Positions 44,189 through 53,484 are shown, counted from the first letter of the stretch. The stretch is 64,000 bases of DNA from Marinobacter algicola DG893 (GCF_000170835.1 NZ_ABCP01000002.1:186001-250000); one strand, 5' to 3'. Notes: a model not told the origin generated them from the sequence alone. A program made the numbers and translations.

Positions 44189-45904
44189 CTACCCTTTGGC
44201 GATCAGATTTTGGCTGGCAAGTTCGCTGCGGAAGTCTCGCAGCAGGCTCAGAACCGGATTAGGTGCAGCCTGGCCCAGGCCGCAGATGGAGGCATCGGCC
44301 ATCACCCCGGCCAGTTGCTTGAGCGTGTCCTCATCCCAGGTGCTGCGTTCCAGCAACGTTAGCATTTTCTCGGTGCCTACACGGCAGGGAGTGCACTGCC
44401 CGCAGGATTCATCGGCGAAAAAGCCCAGAAGGTTGGAAGCTGCGGCTTGCAAATCGTCCTGATCAGACAAAACGATCACCGCGGCGGAGCCGATAAAACA
44501 GCCATGCTCCTGCAGGGTGTCGAAGTCCAGAGGGATGTCTGCTTTGCTGGCGGGCAATATCCCGCCGGAGGCTCCGCCGGGCAGATAGGCCAGCAGGCGG
44601 TGCCCTTCCGCCATGCCACCGCAATATTCGTCGATCAACTCACTGAGAGTGATCCCCGCCGGAGCAAGGTGAACGCCGGGCGTTGCCACTCGCCCGGAGA
44701 CCGAAAAGCTGCGTAATCCCTTGCGGCCGTGCCGCCCCTGACTGGCGAACCATTCGGCGCCCTGGGCGTGAATGCGCGGGATCCAATAGACCGTCTCGAC
44801 GTTGTTAACGAGGGTGGGCTGACCAAACAGTCCTTTCTGGGCGACGAACGGCGGTCGATGGCGTGGCTTGCCGGGTTTGCCCTCCAGGGACTCGATGAGG
44901 GCGGATTCCTCACCGCAGATGTAGGCGCCCGCGCCACGACGCAGGATAACAAAGCCCGGCTCGACGATTCCGGCCGCCTCGAGCTCGGCAACGGCATTTT
45001 TCAGAACACCGTGCAGACCGGGGTATTCGTCCCGTAAATAGATGTAGAGGGCCTGCGCCTCGACGGCCCAGGCACTGACCAGAGCCCCCTCCAGGAAAAC
45101 GTGGGGTTCGCGTTCCAGGAAATAACGGTCCTTGAAGGTACCCGGCTCGCCTTCGTCGGCGTTGATCACCGCATACCTGGGCCCGGGCTCAGCCCGCACT
45201 GCCTGCCATTTGCGATAGGTGGGAAATCCGGCACCGCCGAGCCCCCGCAGGCCGGCGTGCTCGAGTTCCTTGGCAAGCGATTCGACGCTCACCCGGCCTT
45301 CATGACAATCGGTCAACAGTCCATAACCGCCGGTGGAACAGTAACCCGCCAAACGTTGCCACTTGATTTCTTCTGGGTGAATCTGGCCCTGTTCTACCGC
45401 CGCACCCACATTCTGGGCATTGGCATGGCAAACGTGATGATGACCGACTTCCACCACTGGCGCTGTGTCGCAACGCCCCATGCAGGGCGCACGCCGCACA
45501 CGCACCGTGGCGGGATCAGCGCCGTCAGAGAGCGCCTGATGCAGCGCCTCTGCTCCGGCCAGTTGGCACGAAAGCGAATCACATACCCGTAGAGTTATTG
45601 CCGGTGGCGGCGCTTGTTCATCGTGAATCACGTCGAAATGGGCGTAGAAGGTGGCCGTTTCGTAAATGGCGGCCATGGGCAGATTCATGAACGAGGCCAG
45701 GGCCCGGAGGTGGGGCATGGAAAGGTAACCGCAGGCATCCTGAACAACATGCAGATGTTCGATCAGACGATCGCGGTGGCGCAATGACGAATCAACGCGT
45801 TCGTCACCGATAAGGTCCCGCAGCTCCGACAATAAAGTCGGTTCCAGTTGACGGCCCCGAAGAGCGGAGCGCCGGCGTTTGACCATCTTTTCGTCTGTGC
45901 TCAT
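44189..45904 (-). CDS. fdsB: NAD-linked formate dehydrogenase beta subunit, fused NuoE-NuoF type
   Basis: A 571-residue protein. Residues 1-160 are a NuoE-type thioredoxin-like domain with [2Fe-2S] ligands C108, C113, C141 and C145. Residues about 200-571 are NuoF-like: RGLGGAGFPTYRKW, the NADH/FMN region GAGAYICGEESALI and the [4Fe-4S] motif SCGQCTPCRVG. In many species FdsG and FdsB are separate proteins; here both activities are in one chain. It is translated first and ends 10 nt before the alpha-subunit gene. The 266-bp region upstream (45905-46170) holds the presumed promoter and no other gene. Confidence 0.88.
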   Translation of the reverse strand: MSTDEKMVKRRRSALRGRQLEPTLLSELRDLIGDERVDSSLRHRDRLIEHLHVVQDACGYLSMPHLRALASFMNLPMAAIYETATFYAHFDVIHDEQAPPPAITLRVCDSLSCQLAGAEALHQALSDGADPATVRVRRAPCMGRCDTAPVVEVGHHHVCHANAQNVGAAVEQGQIHPEEIKWQRLAGYCSTGGYGLLTDCHEGRVSVESLAKELEHAGLRGLGGAGFPTYRKWQAVRAEPGPRYAVINADEGEPGTFKDRYFLEREPHVFLEGALVSAWAVEAQALYIYLRDEYPGLHGVLKNAVAELEAAGIVEPGFVILRRGAGAYICGEESALIESLEGKPGKPRHRPPFVAQKGLFGQPTLVNNVETVYWIPRIHAQGAEWFASQGRHGRKGLRSFSVSGRVATPGVHLAPAGITLSELIDEYCGGMAEGHRLLAYLPGGASGGILPASKADIPLDFDTLQEHGCFIGSAAVIVLSDQDDLQAAASNLLGFFADESCGQCTPCRVGTEKMLTLLERSTWDEDTLKQLAGVMADASICGLGQAAPNPVLSLLRDFRSELASQNLIAKG

Positions 45905-46170
45905 TGTTGTTGACCAGGCGCCGAGGAGCAGAAGACAGCCTTGTTGGCTGGCCTGACTATGTAACAGTCATTGAAGCATACCCGGCAGGATTGCCGCCAG
46001 CAGCCTGTCGGACTTGCACCGAACAACGTCGTTTTTAGTTAGGCTGTTTATTTGGCTCGAGGCTCAGACCGTTACACCACGACCCAAAGCCGCCACTGGA
46101 AACGGGCATGAGGCGCGACCGGCCATCGGCAGAATACTTTATGGACACTAATCAGGGGTAAAGAAAATAA

Positions 46171-46244
46171 TGGAGGCGCGGGTCGGAATCGAACCGGCGT
46201 ACACGGAGTTGCAGTCCGCTGCATAACCACTCTGCCACCGCGCC
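46171..46244 (-). tRNA. tRNA-Cys (GCA)
   Basis: A 74-nt cloverleaf on the minus strand: acceptor stem GGCGCGG pairs with CCGCGCC, the anticodon loop CTGCAAC gives GCA, the T-loop is TTCGATT, the discriminator base is U and CCA is encoded. It lies downstream of tRNA-Gly and is probably co-transcribed with it. Confidence 0.97.
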
Positions 46245-46310
46245 GGTAAAAGTTCGAAGGGGATTCGATACTTTTATGCTCTCAGGTGGGCATTGAGAGA
46301 CTGTGTTGAT

Positions 46311-46386
46311 TGGAGCGGGAAACGAGATTCGAACTCGCGACCCCAACCTTGGCAAGGTTGTGCTCTACCAACTGAGCTATTCCCGC
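46311..46386 (-). tRNA. tRNA-Gly (GCC)
   Basis: A 76-nt cloverleaf on the minus strand: acceptor stem GCGGGAA pairs with TTCCCGC, the D-loop contains AGTTGGTAGA, the anticodon loop TTGCCAA gives GCC, the T-loop is TTCGAAT and CCA is encoded. In E. coli glyW and cysT lie next to pgsA; here the Gly-Cys order is kept, but the MCE operon separates them from pgsA. Confidence 0.97.
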
Positions 46387-46403
46387 TTGATCAACGAGGG
46401 CGT

Positions 46404-46431
46404 ATTCTACGGATTAGGCCGTTTGCGTCAA
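46404..46431 (-). promoter_or_regulatory. Sigma-70 promoter of the tRNA-Gly-Cys unit
   Basis: On the minus strand a -35 TTGACG (46426-46431) and a -10 TAGAAT (46404-46409) are separated by 16 bp. The expected start is about 10 nt before the mature 5' end of tRNA-Gly. Both hexamers are close to consensus. Confidence 0.78.
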
Positions 46432-46568
46432 CCACTTTTTTCAACTTTCTGTTTTAGTTCAGATTCTGATCGATTGCACTCGAACGCAGCAACCCCCAAC
46501 AAGGGAATTTGAGCTAGTATCACGGTACACCCATCGCCAATTCTCAAGAATGGAGACAGAACTTCCAG

Positions 46569-47693
46569 ATGCCCTCCCCTGGCAAACTTGAATTCCAGAA
46601 CGGCCAACTGACCGTATCGGGCGACTGGACGCTTCCGAACTACGGCAGTTTGAAGCGGGATGTCCAAAACGCCGTTTTAAAGGAGGTGCCTGACGGGCAT
46701 TCCGTCAATCTGGCAACCATCAATGCACTGGATACGGCCGGCGCGTCCCTTCTGGTGGACCTTCTGGGTGCTCATGAACTCCATGAGCTTACCGAGCAGA
46801 CCCCCGAACTATCCAGCGAACGCCAGGAACTGCTGCGCCTGGTTGCCAACGCGATGGCCAGCCCTGAAGGCGAAAAGGCCTTCTGCTCCAACCCGATCAC
46901 TGAGTTCCTGGCGGGTATTGGCGAAAACATCGAAGACTTTTGGCATCAACAACGGCTGTTGATTGGGTTTACCGGCCAGATACTGGCGACATTGGCGAGC
47001 ATCCTCGCAACGCCCTGGCGCTGGCGGATCACGTCATTGGTGGCCCATGTTCATCAGACCGGGCTGAACGCCCTTCCCATCGTGGCGTTGCTGACGTTTC
47101 TGGTGGGCGCGGTGGTTGCGTTTCTGGGCGCCACCATTCTGGATGACTTTGGCGCCACCATTTACACCGTTAACCTGGTGGCCTTCTCGTTCCTGCGGGA
47201 ATTCGGTGTTCTGCTGGCCGCCATCCTTCTGGCCGGCCGCACTGCCAGCGCTTTTACCGCGCAACTCGGGTCCATGAAAGCCAACGAGGAGATCGACGCC
47301 CTGCGCACGTTCGGCCTGAGCCCCGTGGAACTGTTGGTTATCCCACGGGTGCTGGCGATGGTGATTTCACTGCCGATACTGACCTTCGTGGGCATGATCA
47401 GCGGTATTATTGGTGGTTCGGTAGTGTGCGTCCTGGCGCTGGATATCTCCGTGCCGCAAATCCTGAATATCCTCGAAACCAAGGTAAAGGTTGTCCACCT
47501 TCTGGTTGGGCTGGGAAAGGCCCCGGTCTTTGCGTTTGTGATTGCCGTGATCGGTTGCCTTGAAGGCTTCAAGGCCAGCGGAAGTGCCCAGTCCGTCGGT
47601 GAGCACACCACCTCCGCCGTGGTACAGTCGATCTTTATGGTGATTCTGTTGGACTCGATAGCGGCGATATTCTTTATGGAGATGGGCTGGTGA
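46569..47693 (+). CDS. MlaE-type ABC permease with N-terminal STAS-like domain
   Basis: A 374-residue protein. Residues 1-90 look like a STAS-type domain (INALDTAGASLLVDLL motif). Residues about 120-374 are an MlaE-like lipid permease with five to six membrane segments. The conserved loops include FLREFGVLLAAILLAGRTAS, the coupling helix MKANEEIDALRTFGLSP and PRVLAMVISLPILT. It forms the channel of an MCE transporter that moves phospholipids or hydrophobic compounds between membranes. It starts 182 bp after tRNA-Gly and overlaps the ATPase gene by 4 nt (GTGA). Confidence 0.85.
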   Translation: MPSPGKLEFQNGQLTVSGDWTLPNYGSLKRDVQNAVLKEVPDGHSVNLATINALDTAGASLLVDLLGAHELHELTEQTPELSSERQELLRLVANAMASPEGEKAFCSNPITEFLAGIGENIEDFWHQQRLLIGFTGQILATLASILATPWRWRITSLVAHVHQTGLNALPIVALLTFLVGAVVAFLGATILDDFGATIYTVNLVAFSFLREFGVLLAAILLAGRTASAFTAQLGSMKANEEIDALRTFGLSPVELLVIPRVLAMVISLPILTFVGMISGIIGGSVVCVLALDISVPQILNILETKVKVVHLLVGLGKAPVFAFVIAVIGCLEGFKASGSAQSVGEHTTSAVVQSIFMVILLDSIAAIFFMEMGW

Positions 47694-48481
47694 AGGAAAA
47701 GGCCGCACACCGGGATGTCGTGATCAGCGTGAGAGGCCTGTGCAACCGCTTCGGCCGTCATGAGGTCCACACAGACCTCAATCTCGACCTTTATCACCGG
47801 GAAATACTGGGGGTGGTTGGCGGTTCGGGAACCGGCAAGTCGGTACTGCTGCGAAGCATTGTCGGGCTTCACGCGCCGGACTCAGGGACCATTGAAGTCT
47901 TTGGCGAACAGTTGCAGGCCCTCTCTCAACAACAACGCTCCCGGATAGAGCGGCGCTTTGGTGTACTGTTTCAAAGCGGTGCGCTGTTCAGCTCCCTGAC
48001 ACTTCAGGAGAACGTTGCCCTGCCGCTGATTGAACATGCCAAGCTGTCCCGTATTGACGCGGAGCATTTGGCCCGGGTGAAGCTCGCACTGGTCGGCCTG
48101 CCAGCCAATGCGGCCGAAAAATACCCTGCCCAGCTGTCAGGTGGCATGGTCAAAAGAGCCTCGCTCGCAAGGGCCCTGGCGCTGGACCCGGAGGTGTTGT
48201 TTCTGGACGAGCCCACCGCCGGGCTCGATCCCATCGGAGCGGCCGCCTTTGACCGCTTGATTGTTACGCTTCGGGACGCCCTTGGCTTCAGCGTGTTTCT
48301 GGTGACCCACGATCTGGACACGCTTTACTCCACCTGTGACCGGGTGGCCGTGTTAGCCTCGCGCAGCGTATTGGTGGCGGACCGGCTGGCGGTGGTTGAG
48401 GCCACCGACGACCCCTGGATTCGCGATTACTTCCATGGGCCGCGGGGCCGGACAGCAACGACGCGAGGAGAGGCACGCTGA
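47690..48481 (+). CDS. MlaF-type ABC ATPase
   Basis: A 263-residue ABC ATPase starting at the GTG of a GTGA overlap. It has Walker A GVVGGSGTGKSVLLR, Q-loop GVLFQSGALFSSLT, signature QLSGGMVKRASLARALA, Walker B VLFLDEPTAGLDPI and the H-loop VTHDLDTLY. The GALFSSLT after the Q-loop is characteristic of MlaF-type ATPases. It energises lipid transport with the STAS-MlaE permease before it. Such a PqiC-containing MCE cluster is distinct from the Mla system proper. Confidence 0.88.
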   Translation: MKEKAAHRDVVISVRGLCNRFGRHEVHTDLNLDLYHREILGVVGGSGTGKSVLLRSIVGLHAPDSGTIEVFGEQLQALSQQQRSRIERRFGVLFQSGALFSSLTLQENVALPLIEHAKLSRIDAEHLARVKLALVGLPANAAEKYPAQLSGGMVKRASLARALALDPEVLFLDEPTAGLDPIGAAAFDRLIVTLRDALGFSVFLVTHDLDTLYSTCDRVAVLASRSVLVADRLAVVEATDDPWIRDYFHGPRGRTATTRGEAR

Positions 48482-48482
48482 T

Positions 48483-49421
48483 ATGGAACCCAGAGCACAT
48501 CACGTCCTGATTGGGTTGTTCACACTGGTTGCGCTTGCCGGCGCCCTCGCGTTCGCCTTGTGGCTGGGCCAAGCTGGCAACGACCGCGATTATGCCTGGT
48601 ACGAAATCATTTTCGACCGGGGCGTCAGCGGGCTCTCTGAAGGCAGCCCGGTCAAATACAGCGGCATTGAAGTGGGCGATGTGGCCGAACTGAGCCTCGA
48701 CCCAAGTGACCCTCGCAACGTCAGGGCGCTCATTCGGGTGTACGACGATGTGCCCATCAAGGAAGACACCCGGGCAGGCCTGGCGTTGACGAACATTACC
48801 GGCAGCATGAACGTCGAACTGAAGGGTGGCACCCCCGGAAGTCGGAAGCTGACTGGAAGCCGCGAATCCCCACCGACCATTCAGGCTGAACCTTCTGCCT
48901 TTACCACCCTGATGGCTTCCAGTGAGGAGCTGTTTGCCAAGCTCGATCAATTCCTCTCCAACGCAAATGCCATGGTGTCTGAGGAAAACTCCCGCAACCT
49001 CACCCGCAGCCTCAAAAACATCGAGGCTGTGTCGTCAGGTTTGATGGACCAACGCAGTGAACTAAGCAATCTGGTGACGAGCTTTGATCAACTCAGCGTG
49101 CAGACAGAGGCCACGCTGGAAACCTTCCGTCGATTTGGCAACACAGCAAACAACCTGCTCGATAAGGAGGGCCGCCAGTTGATGACCACTGCCCAGAGCG
49201 CCATGGACTCACTGGAAACCGCTACCGCGCGGCTGGAAGCTCTCACCGCCCGTAACGAAGGCTCCCTGGACCAGGGAATGCAGGGTATCGGTGAACTGGC
49301 GCCAGCCATGCGTGAACTGAGATCAACGCTGAAGAACCTGGACAGCCTGATCCACCGTCTGGAGGACGACCCGACCGGCCTTCTTCTGGGCCGCGAACCG
49401 ATACAGGAGTTCAATCCATGA
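48483..49421 (+). CDS. MCE (MlaD/PqiB-like) periplasmic lipid-binding protein
   Basis: A 312-residue protein. A membrane anchor occupies about residues 8-26. The MCE domain follows: YEIIFDRGVSGLSEGSPVKY, then VALI-type strand and GLALTNITGSMNVELKGG. Residues about 140-300 form a long helical region likely to make a periplasmic tube or coiled coil. A longer frame opens at 48396, but the ATG at 48483 gives the membrane segment at the start. The stop overlaps the lipoprotein gene (ATGA). MCE proteins form hexameric rings that shuttle lipids. Confidence 0.87.
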   Translation: MEPRAHHVLIGLFTLVALAGALAFALWLGQAGNDRDYAWYEIIFDRGVSGLSEGSPVKYSGIEVGDVAELSLDPSDPRNVRALIRVYDDVPIKEDTRAGLALTNITGSMNVELKGGTPGSRKLTGSRESPPTIQAEPSAFTTLMASSEELFAKLDQFLSNANAMVSEENSRNLTRSLKNIEAVSSGLMDQRSELSNLVTSFDQLSVQTEATLETFRRFGNTANNLLDKEGRQLMTTAQSAMDSLETATARLEALTARNEGSLDQGMQGIGELAPAMRELRSTLKNLDSLIHRLEDDPTGLLLGREPIQEFNP

Positions 49422-50029
49422 CACTGATAGCATCACGGGCACTGCTCTGTGTAACCGTCGCAACCATGTTATCTGCTTGCACCCTGTTCCCGGATCGGCC
49501 GGCCAATCGACTATTCCAGTTGCCGGCTTCCACGGTTGAGACATCAATCACTGGCAACAAACCGTTCAGCACGACCCTTCGGTTCGTGACGCCCCTGGCC
49601 GAAGGCCCTGTTGATAGCTCGCGAATCCTGGTGAAACCGGAGGGCAACGAAATAAAGGCCTACCAAGGTGCGCGCTGGAGTAACAAGTCCCCCATCCTGG
49701 TTCGAGACCAACTGATTGACGCCTTTCGCCGGGATGGCCGCTTCGCGGGCATTATTACTGGAACCAGCCCGGCCCGGAGTGATCTGACCATGGCCGGTGA
49801 GCTCAGTGCATTCCAGAGTGAGTATCAGGACGGTATGCCAGTAGCGCTAATACGGCTGGACCTGCATCTCATCGACGAACGCACCCGCAATACCCTTGCC
49901 AACAAACGCTTTGAGTACCAGCATCCGGCGACAGGGGAGCAAGTGGAAGCAATCGTGGAGGCATTTGGCGAGGCCAGTAACGCACTGGCCCGCGAGGTGA
50001 TTCACTGGACGGTTGAGCAGCGCCCCTAA
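49418..50029 (+). CDS. ABC-type transport auxiliary lipoprotein (PqiC/LptE-like)
   Basis: A 203-residue lipoprotein. The signal peptide ends in lipobox LSAC (C21). The body matches the ABC_trans_aux family (PF03886) with YQGARWSNKSPILVRDQLID and the strand pattern of PqiC. PqiC-type lipoproteins sit at the outer membrane and complete MCE transport bridges. It is the last gene of the operon and ends 4 bp before the convergent pgsA end. Confidence 0.82.
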   Translation: MTLIASRALLCVTVATMLSACTLFPDRPANRLFQLPASTVETSITGNKPFSTTLRFVTPLAEGPVDSSRILVKPEGNEIKAYQGARWSNKSPILVRDQLIDAFRRDGRFAGIITGTSPARSDLTMAGELSAFQSEYQDGMPVALIRLDLHLIDERTRNTLANKRFEYQHPATGEQVEAIVEAFGEASNALAREVIHWTVEQRP

Positions 50030-50033
50030 CCCG

Positions 50034-50591
50034 TCAACTTTGGTGCTTTTCCGGAAAAAGATCGGGCCAGGCGGCCTTGAGATAGAGAATCATCGACCAG
50101 AACGTCAGTACTGCCGCCACGTACAACAGCACCGTGCCGGCCTGGGCCCAGACGACACCGGGAGGAAACGCCAGCAGCATGATAATGGCCACCATCTGCG
50201 CCGTTGTCTTGATTTTGCCTATGTAGGAAACCGCCACACTTGCGCGGCTGCCAATTTCCGCCATCCACTCCCGCAATGCTGAAATCACGATTTCCCGACC
50301 GATAATCACGGTGGCGGGAATCGTCAGAATGAAACTCGCGTGGGCTTCAATCAATACAGTCAACGCTACCGCCACCATGAGTTTGTCGGCGACGGGGTCC
50401 AGGAACGCCCCAAACGGCGTGCTCTGGTTCAGTTTGCGCGCGAGATAGCCATCCAGCCAGTCCGTCGCCGCGGCCAGAGCAAACAGACCGGCACTGACGA
50501 GATAGCTCCACTGCGCCGGCAGGTAGTAGATAATCACGAAAACCGGGATCATCAGAATCCGGGAAAGGGTGAGAATGTTCGGTAAATTCAT
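50034..50591 (-). CDS. pgsA: CDP-diacylglycerol-glycerol-3-phosphate phosphatidyltransferase
   Basis: A 185-residue integral membrane enzyme making phosphatidylglycerol phosphate from CDP-DAG and sn-glycerol-3-phosphate. The CDP-alcohol phosphotransferase motif D-x2-D-G-x2-A-R-x8-G-x3-D-x3-D is exact: DWLDGYLARKLNQS... GAFLDPVADK. Upstream ATGs exist (50708), but the ATG at 50591 has AGGGATAG and gives MNLPNILTLSRI, the family N-terminus. It follows uvrC after 7 bp, as in other gammaproteobacteria. Confidence 0.93.
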   Translation of the reverse strand: MNLPNILTLSRILMIPVFVIIYYLPAQWSYLVSAGLFALAAATDWLDGYLARKLNQSTPFGAFLDPVADKLMVAVALTVLIEAHASFILTIPATVIIGREIVISALREWMAEIGSRASVAVSYIGKIKTTAQMVAIIMLLAFPPGVVWAQAGTVLLYVAAVLTFWSMILYLKAAWPDLFPEKHQS

Positions 50592-50598
50592 GCTATCC

Positions 50599-52476
50599 CT
50601 ATTCGTCATGCAGTACTGCGTAGATGGTTTCTGCCAGGTTCCTGCTGATTCCCTGAACCTTGGACATTTCGTCGATACTGGCCTTGCGTAGTTCCTGGAT
50701 TCCGCCAAAGTAACGAATCAGGTCACGGCGGCGTTTGGGCCCTACACCTTCAATGCCTTCCAGGGTGGACTGCCGGCGCTTCTTGTCACGCCGGGCCCGA
50801 TGGCCAGTGATGGCGAAACGGTGCGACTCGTCACGGATATGCTGGATCAGATGCAGTGCCGGCGAGTCCGCGGGAACCCGATAGAGGTCACCGGTCATGG
50901 CATCAATCAACTGTTCCATGCCCGCACGCCGGGTGACACCCTTGGCCACACCGATCAGCGGAATGTCCGTAACGCCAAGTTCATCAAACACTTCCCGGGC
51001 AATGTTCAACTGGCCCTTACCACCGTCGATGAACACCAGGTCCGGGCGCTTGCCCTCACCCGCCACCATGCGCTTATACCGGCGCGTCAGAACTTGGCGC
51101 ATGGCTCCGTAGTCATCGCCGCCAGTGACACCTTCGATATTGTAGAGCCGGTAGTCGCTTTTCAGCGGCCCATTCTCGTCGAAAACCACGCAGGATGCGA
51201 CCGTGTTTTCACCATGGCTGTGGCTGATGTCAAAACATTCCATGCGCGACGGGGTTTCCGCCAGATCCAGCAAATCGCGCAGGGCCAGCAGGCGGCGATA
51301 GACTGTTTCCTTGCTGGCCAGGTGGGTCAGCAGTGTCTGCCTGGCGTTGGTCATGGCCAGGTCAAGCCAGCGCCGGCGTTCTCCGCGTACATTCTTGCGT
51401 ACTCGCGTGTCACGCCCGGCGGATTCTGTCAGCGCCTGGGACAGCAGTTCCTGCCCGCCGACATCCACTGGCACCAGGATATCCGGTGGAATTTCCCGGC
51501 GGGTGCTACCGCCAAAATAATACTGCCCCAGAAAAGCACTTAACAACTCAGCCTCGGACTGTTCAATGCTGTATCGTGGAAAATAGTCCTTGGTACCGAG
51601 CACGCGCCCGCCGCGCACGATGATCACCACGATGCACACAACACCCGCATCTTGAGAAATGGCAACCACATCGGCATCGCCTCCTTCGCCGTCCACGCTT
51701 TGCTGCTCCTGAACGTGTCGCAGGTGGTTTATCTGGTCGCGGTAGACACCGGCTTTCTCGAACTCCAGATTCTTCGCCGCAGTCTCCATGGCCGCCATCA
51801 GATCCTGCAGGATCGCCGGGTTCTTGCCTTCAAGGAACATGGTGGCGTGGCGCATGTCTTCCCGATAATCCTCCGGCGAGATAAAGCCGACACAGGGTGC
51901 CGTGCAACGGTTGATCTGGTATTGCAAGCAAGGCCGGGTCCTGTTTCTGAAATAGCTTTCACTACAGGATCTTATACGGAATATCTTTTGTAAAATGTTA
52001 AGACTTTCCTTGACCGCTCCAGAGCTCGGAAACGGTCCATGCCAGGTACCACCGCCTTTCTTCGTGCGCCCTCTTCGAAACGTCAGGGAGGGATAATCGT
52101 CGTGCGAGGAAAGGTAGATATAGGGATAGGATTTATCATCCCGCAGCAGGATATTGTAGGGCGGCCGCAGTGATTTGATCAGATTCTGTTCGAGCAGCAG
52201 CGCTTCTGTCTCACTGCCGGTGATGGTGACTTCGATTGAATTGATTCTGGAGACCAGGGCCTCGGTCTTGGGCGCCAGGCCGGACTTGCGGAAATAGCTG
52301 GTAACACGCTTTTTGAGGTTCCGGGCCTTGCCTACATACAGCACGTTGCCGGCGGTGTCGTACATTCGGTACACACCCGGCCGCTCGGTCAACTGTTTCA
52401 GGAAGCTTTTGGTATCGAACTCCCTGCTGTTCCCTGCCTCGGCGGCGTCGGCCGGAGCATCAGACCTTGTCGGCAT
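50599..52476 (-). CDS. uvrC: Excinuclease ABC subunit C
   Basis: A 625-residue UvrC. The N-terminal GIY-YIG domain PGVYRMYDTAGNVLYVGKAR makes the 3' cut. A UVR domain follows (FEKAGVYRDQINHLRHVQ). The C-terminal RNase H-like domain makes the 5' cut (FDISHSHGENTVAS, LVFIDGGKGQL). Helix-hairpin-helix repeats lie at the end (IEGVGPKRRRDLI, VQGISRNLAETIY). It overlaps uvrY by 17 nt. Confidence 0.96.
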   Translation of the reverse strand: MPTRSDAPADAAEAGNSREFDTKSFLKQLTERPGVYRMYDTAGNVLYVGKARNLKKRVTSYFRKSGLAPKTEALVSRINSIEVTITGSETEALLLEQNLIKSLRPPYNILLRDDKSYPYIYLSSHDDYPSLTFRRGRTKKGGGTWHGPFPSSGAVKESLNILQKIFRIRSCSESYFRNRTRPCLQYQINRCTAPCVGFISPEDYREDMRHATMFLEGKNPAILQDLMAAMETAAKNLEFEKAGVYRDQINHLRHVQEQQSVDGEGGDADVVAISQDAGVVCIVVIIVRGGRVLGTKDYFPRYSIEQSEAELLSAFLGQYYFGGSTRREIPPDILVPVDVGGQELLSQALTESAGRDTRVRKNVRGERRRWLDLAMTNARQTLLTHLASKETVYRRLLALRDLLDLAETPSRMECFDISHSHGENTVASCVVFDENGPLKSDYRLYNIEGVTGGDDYGAMRQVLTRRYKRMVAGEGKRPDLVFIDGGKGQLNIAREVFDELGVTDIPLIGVAKGVTRRAGMEQLIDAMTGDLYRVPADSPALHLIQHIRDESHRFAITGHRARRDKKRRQSTLEGIEGVGPKRRRDLIRYFGGIQELRKASIDEMSKVQGISRNLAETIYAVLHDE

Positions 52477-53122
52477 CGAGCAACCCGAGCCTGACCGCCA
52501 TCAGCGCCAACTCAACGTCACTGGAAATTTCCAGTTTCTCGAAAATGCGATAACGGTAACTGTTTACGGTTTTGGGACTGAGGCAAAGCTTGTCGGAAAT
52601 GTCCTGCACTTTCTGGCAGTCCACCACCATCATGGCGATCTGCATTTCCCGCTCGGACAAACGGTCGAACAGGGATAGCTCACCATCTTCGTCGCGGGCG
52701 TCGCCACCGAGCTGCTTGAGCGCCATTTTCTGGGCAATTTCCGGGCTGATGTAACGCTGCCCTGAATGCGCCATGCGAATGGCACGCACCATTTCCCGGA
52801 TGTCGGCGCCCTTGGTGATATAAGCCGATGCACCGGCCTGCATCACCCTGGTTGGGTAGGGGTCGTCGGCACAGGCAGTCACCACTATCACCCGCACAGC
52901 GTCGTCAATGCGCAGGATGCGCCGTGTCGCTTCCAGCCCCCCGATACCAGGCATGCGAATGTCCATCAACACGATGTCCGGGCTGTCTTTACGCACAGAA
53001 TCAATGGCATCCTCGCCTGAAGATGCTTCGCCGATGACGTCAATATCGGGGTTGTCCGCCAGCATCCGGGTAATACCGGACCTGACCAGTTCATGGTCGT
53101 CTACAACCAATACCCTGATCAA
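52460..53122 (-). CDS. uvrY: Response regulator GacA/UvrY/SirA
   Basis: A 220-residue NarL-type response regulator. Acidic pair D8-D9, phosphoacceptor D54 in IVLMDIRMPG, conserved Lys in ITKGADIREM. The C-terminal LuxR-type HTH has LSEREMQIAMMVVDCQKVQD and LCLSPKTVNSYRYRI. With the BarA/GacS kinase it activates small RNAs that titrate CsrA/RsmA. Its position upstream of uvrC-pgsA is the classical one. Confidence 0.93.
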   Translation of the reverse strand: MIRVLVVDDHELVRSGITRMLADNPDIDVIGEASSGEDAIDSVRKDSPDIVLMDIRMPGIGGLEATRRILRIDDAVRVIVVTACADDPYPTRVMQAGASAYITKGADIREMVRAIRMAHSGQRYISPEIAQKMALKQLGGDARDEDGELSLFDRLSEREMQIAMMVVDCQKVQDISDKLCLSPKTVNSYRYRIFEKLEISSDVELALMAVRLGLLDADKV

Positions 53123-53232
53123 AACTCACCTCGCACGCGGCTTTTATGGGAATTTACGAATTGTACCGGTTAAGGGTTGCGGACGGTAGGTGCATCCGTC
53201 AATACCGTGACCTACTGGTCAGGAAACAACCA

Positions 53233-53484
53233 TCAGCGGGGCACGCCCAGGCTTGCGGTATTTTCCACCGGGTCGAACCAGACCACCAGATCCCGTTGCC
53301 GAACCGCCGATTTAACCCGCTCACGCTCCGCCATGGGGTTCTCGGTGTCGTTCAAGCCGTGGTACCGAGTGCAGTATTCGTCGACCAGCCCGTCAAGCTG
53401 ATCCTCTGAAAGCAGCCCAACATCCACTACGAATTTTTCTTCACGTGGGTCTGGCTGGGGCTCGTGGCCTGCTTCGTCGGTCAT
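53233..53484 (-). CDS. YheU/UPF0270-like small protein
   Basis: An 83-residue soluble protein. The motif VVDVGLLSEDQLDGLVDEYCTR followed by R-V-K-S-A-V-R-Q-R-D-L-V-V-W-F matches the YheU/UPF0270 pattern of L-x-x-L-I-E-x-F-x-x-R and Q-L-x-x-G-x-x-V-L-V. The family has no known function. A GTG 12 nt upstream is open, but the ATG at 53484 has GGTGGAG at good distance. It stands alone between uvrY and the chemoreceptor gene. Confidence 0.6.
   Translation of the reverse strand: MTDEAGHEPQPDPREEKFVVDVGLLSEDQLDGLVDEYCTRYHGLNDTENPMAERERVKSAVRQRDLVVWFDPVENTASLGVPR

Noticed and set aside
45905..46170. Possible further tRNA (Leu) after tRNA-Cys
   Set aside because: E. coli has leuZ here, but no cloverleaf is visible downstream of tRNA-Cys in this stretch.
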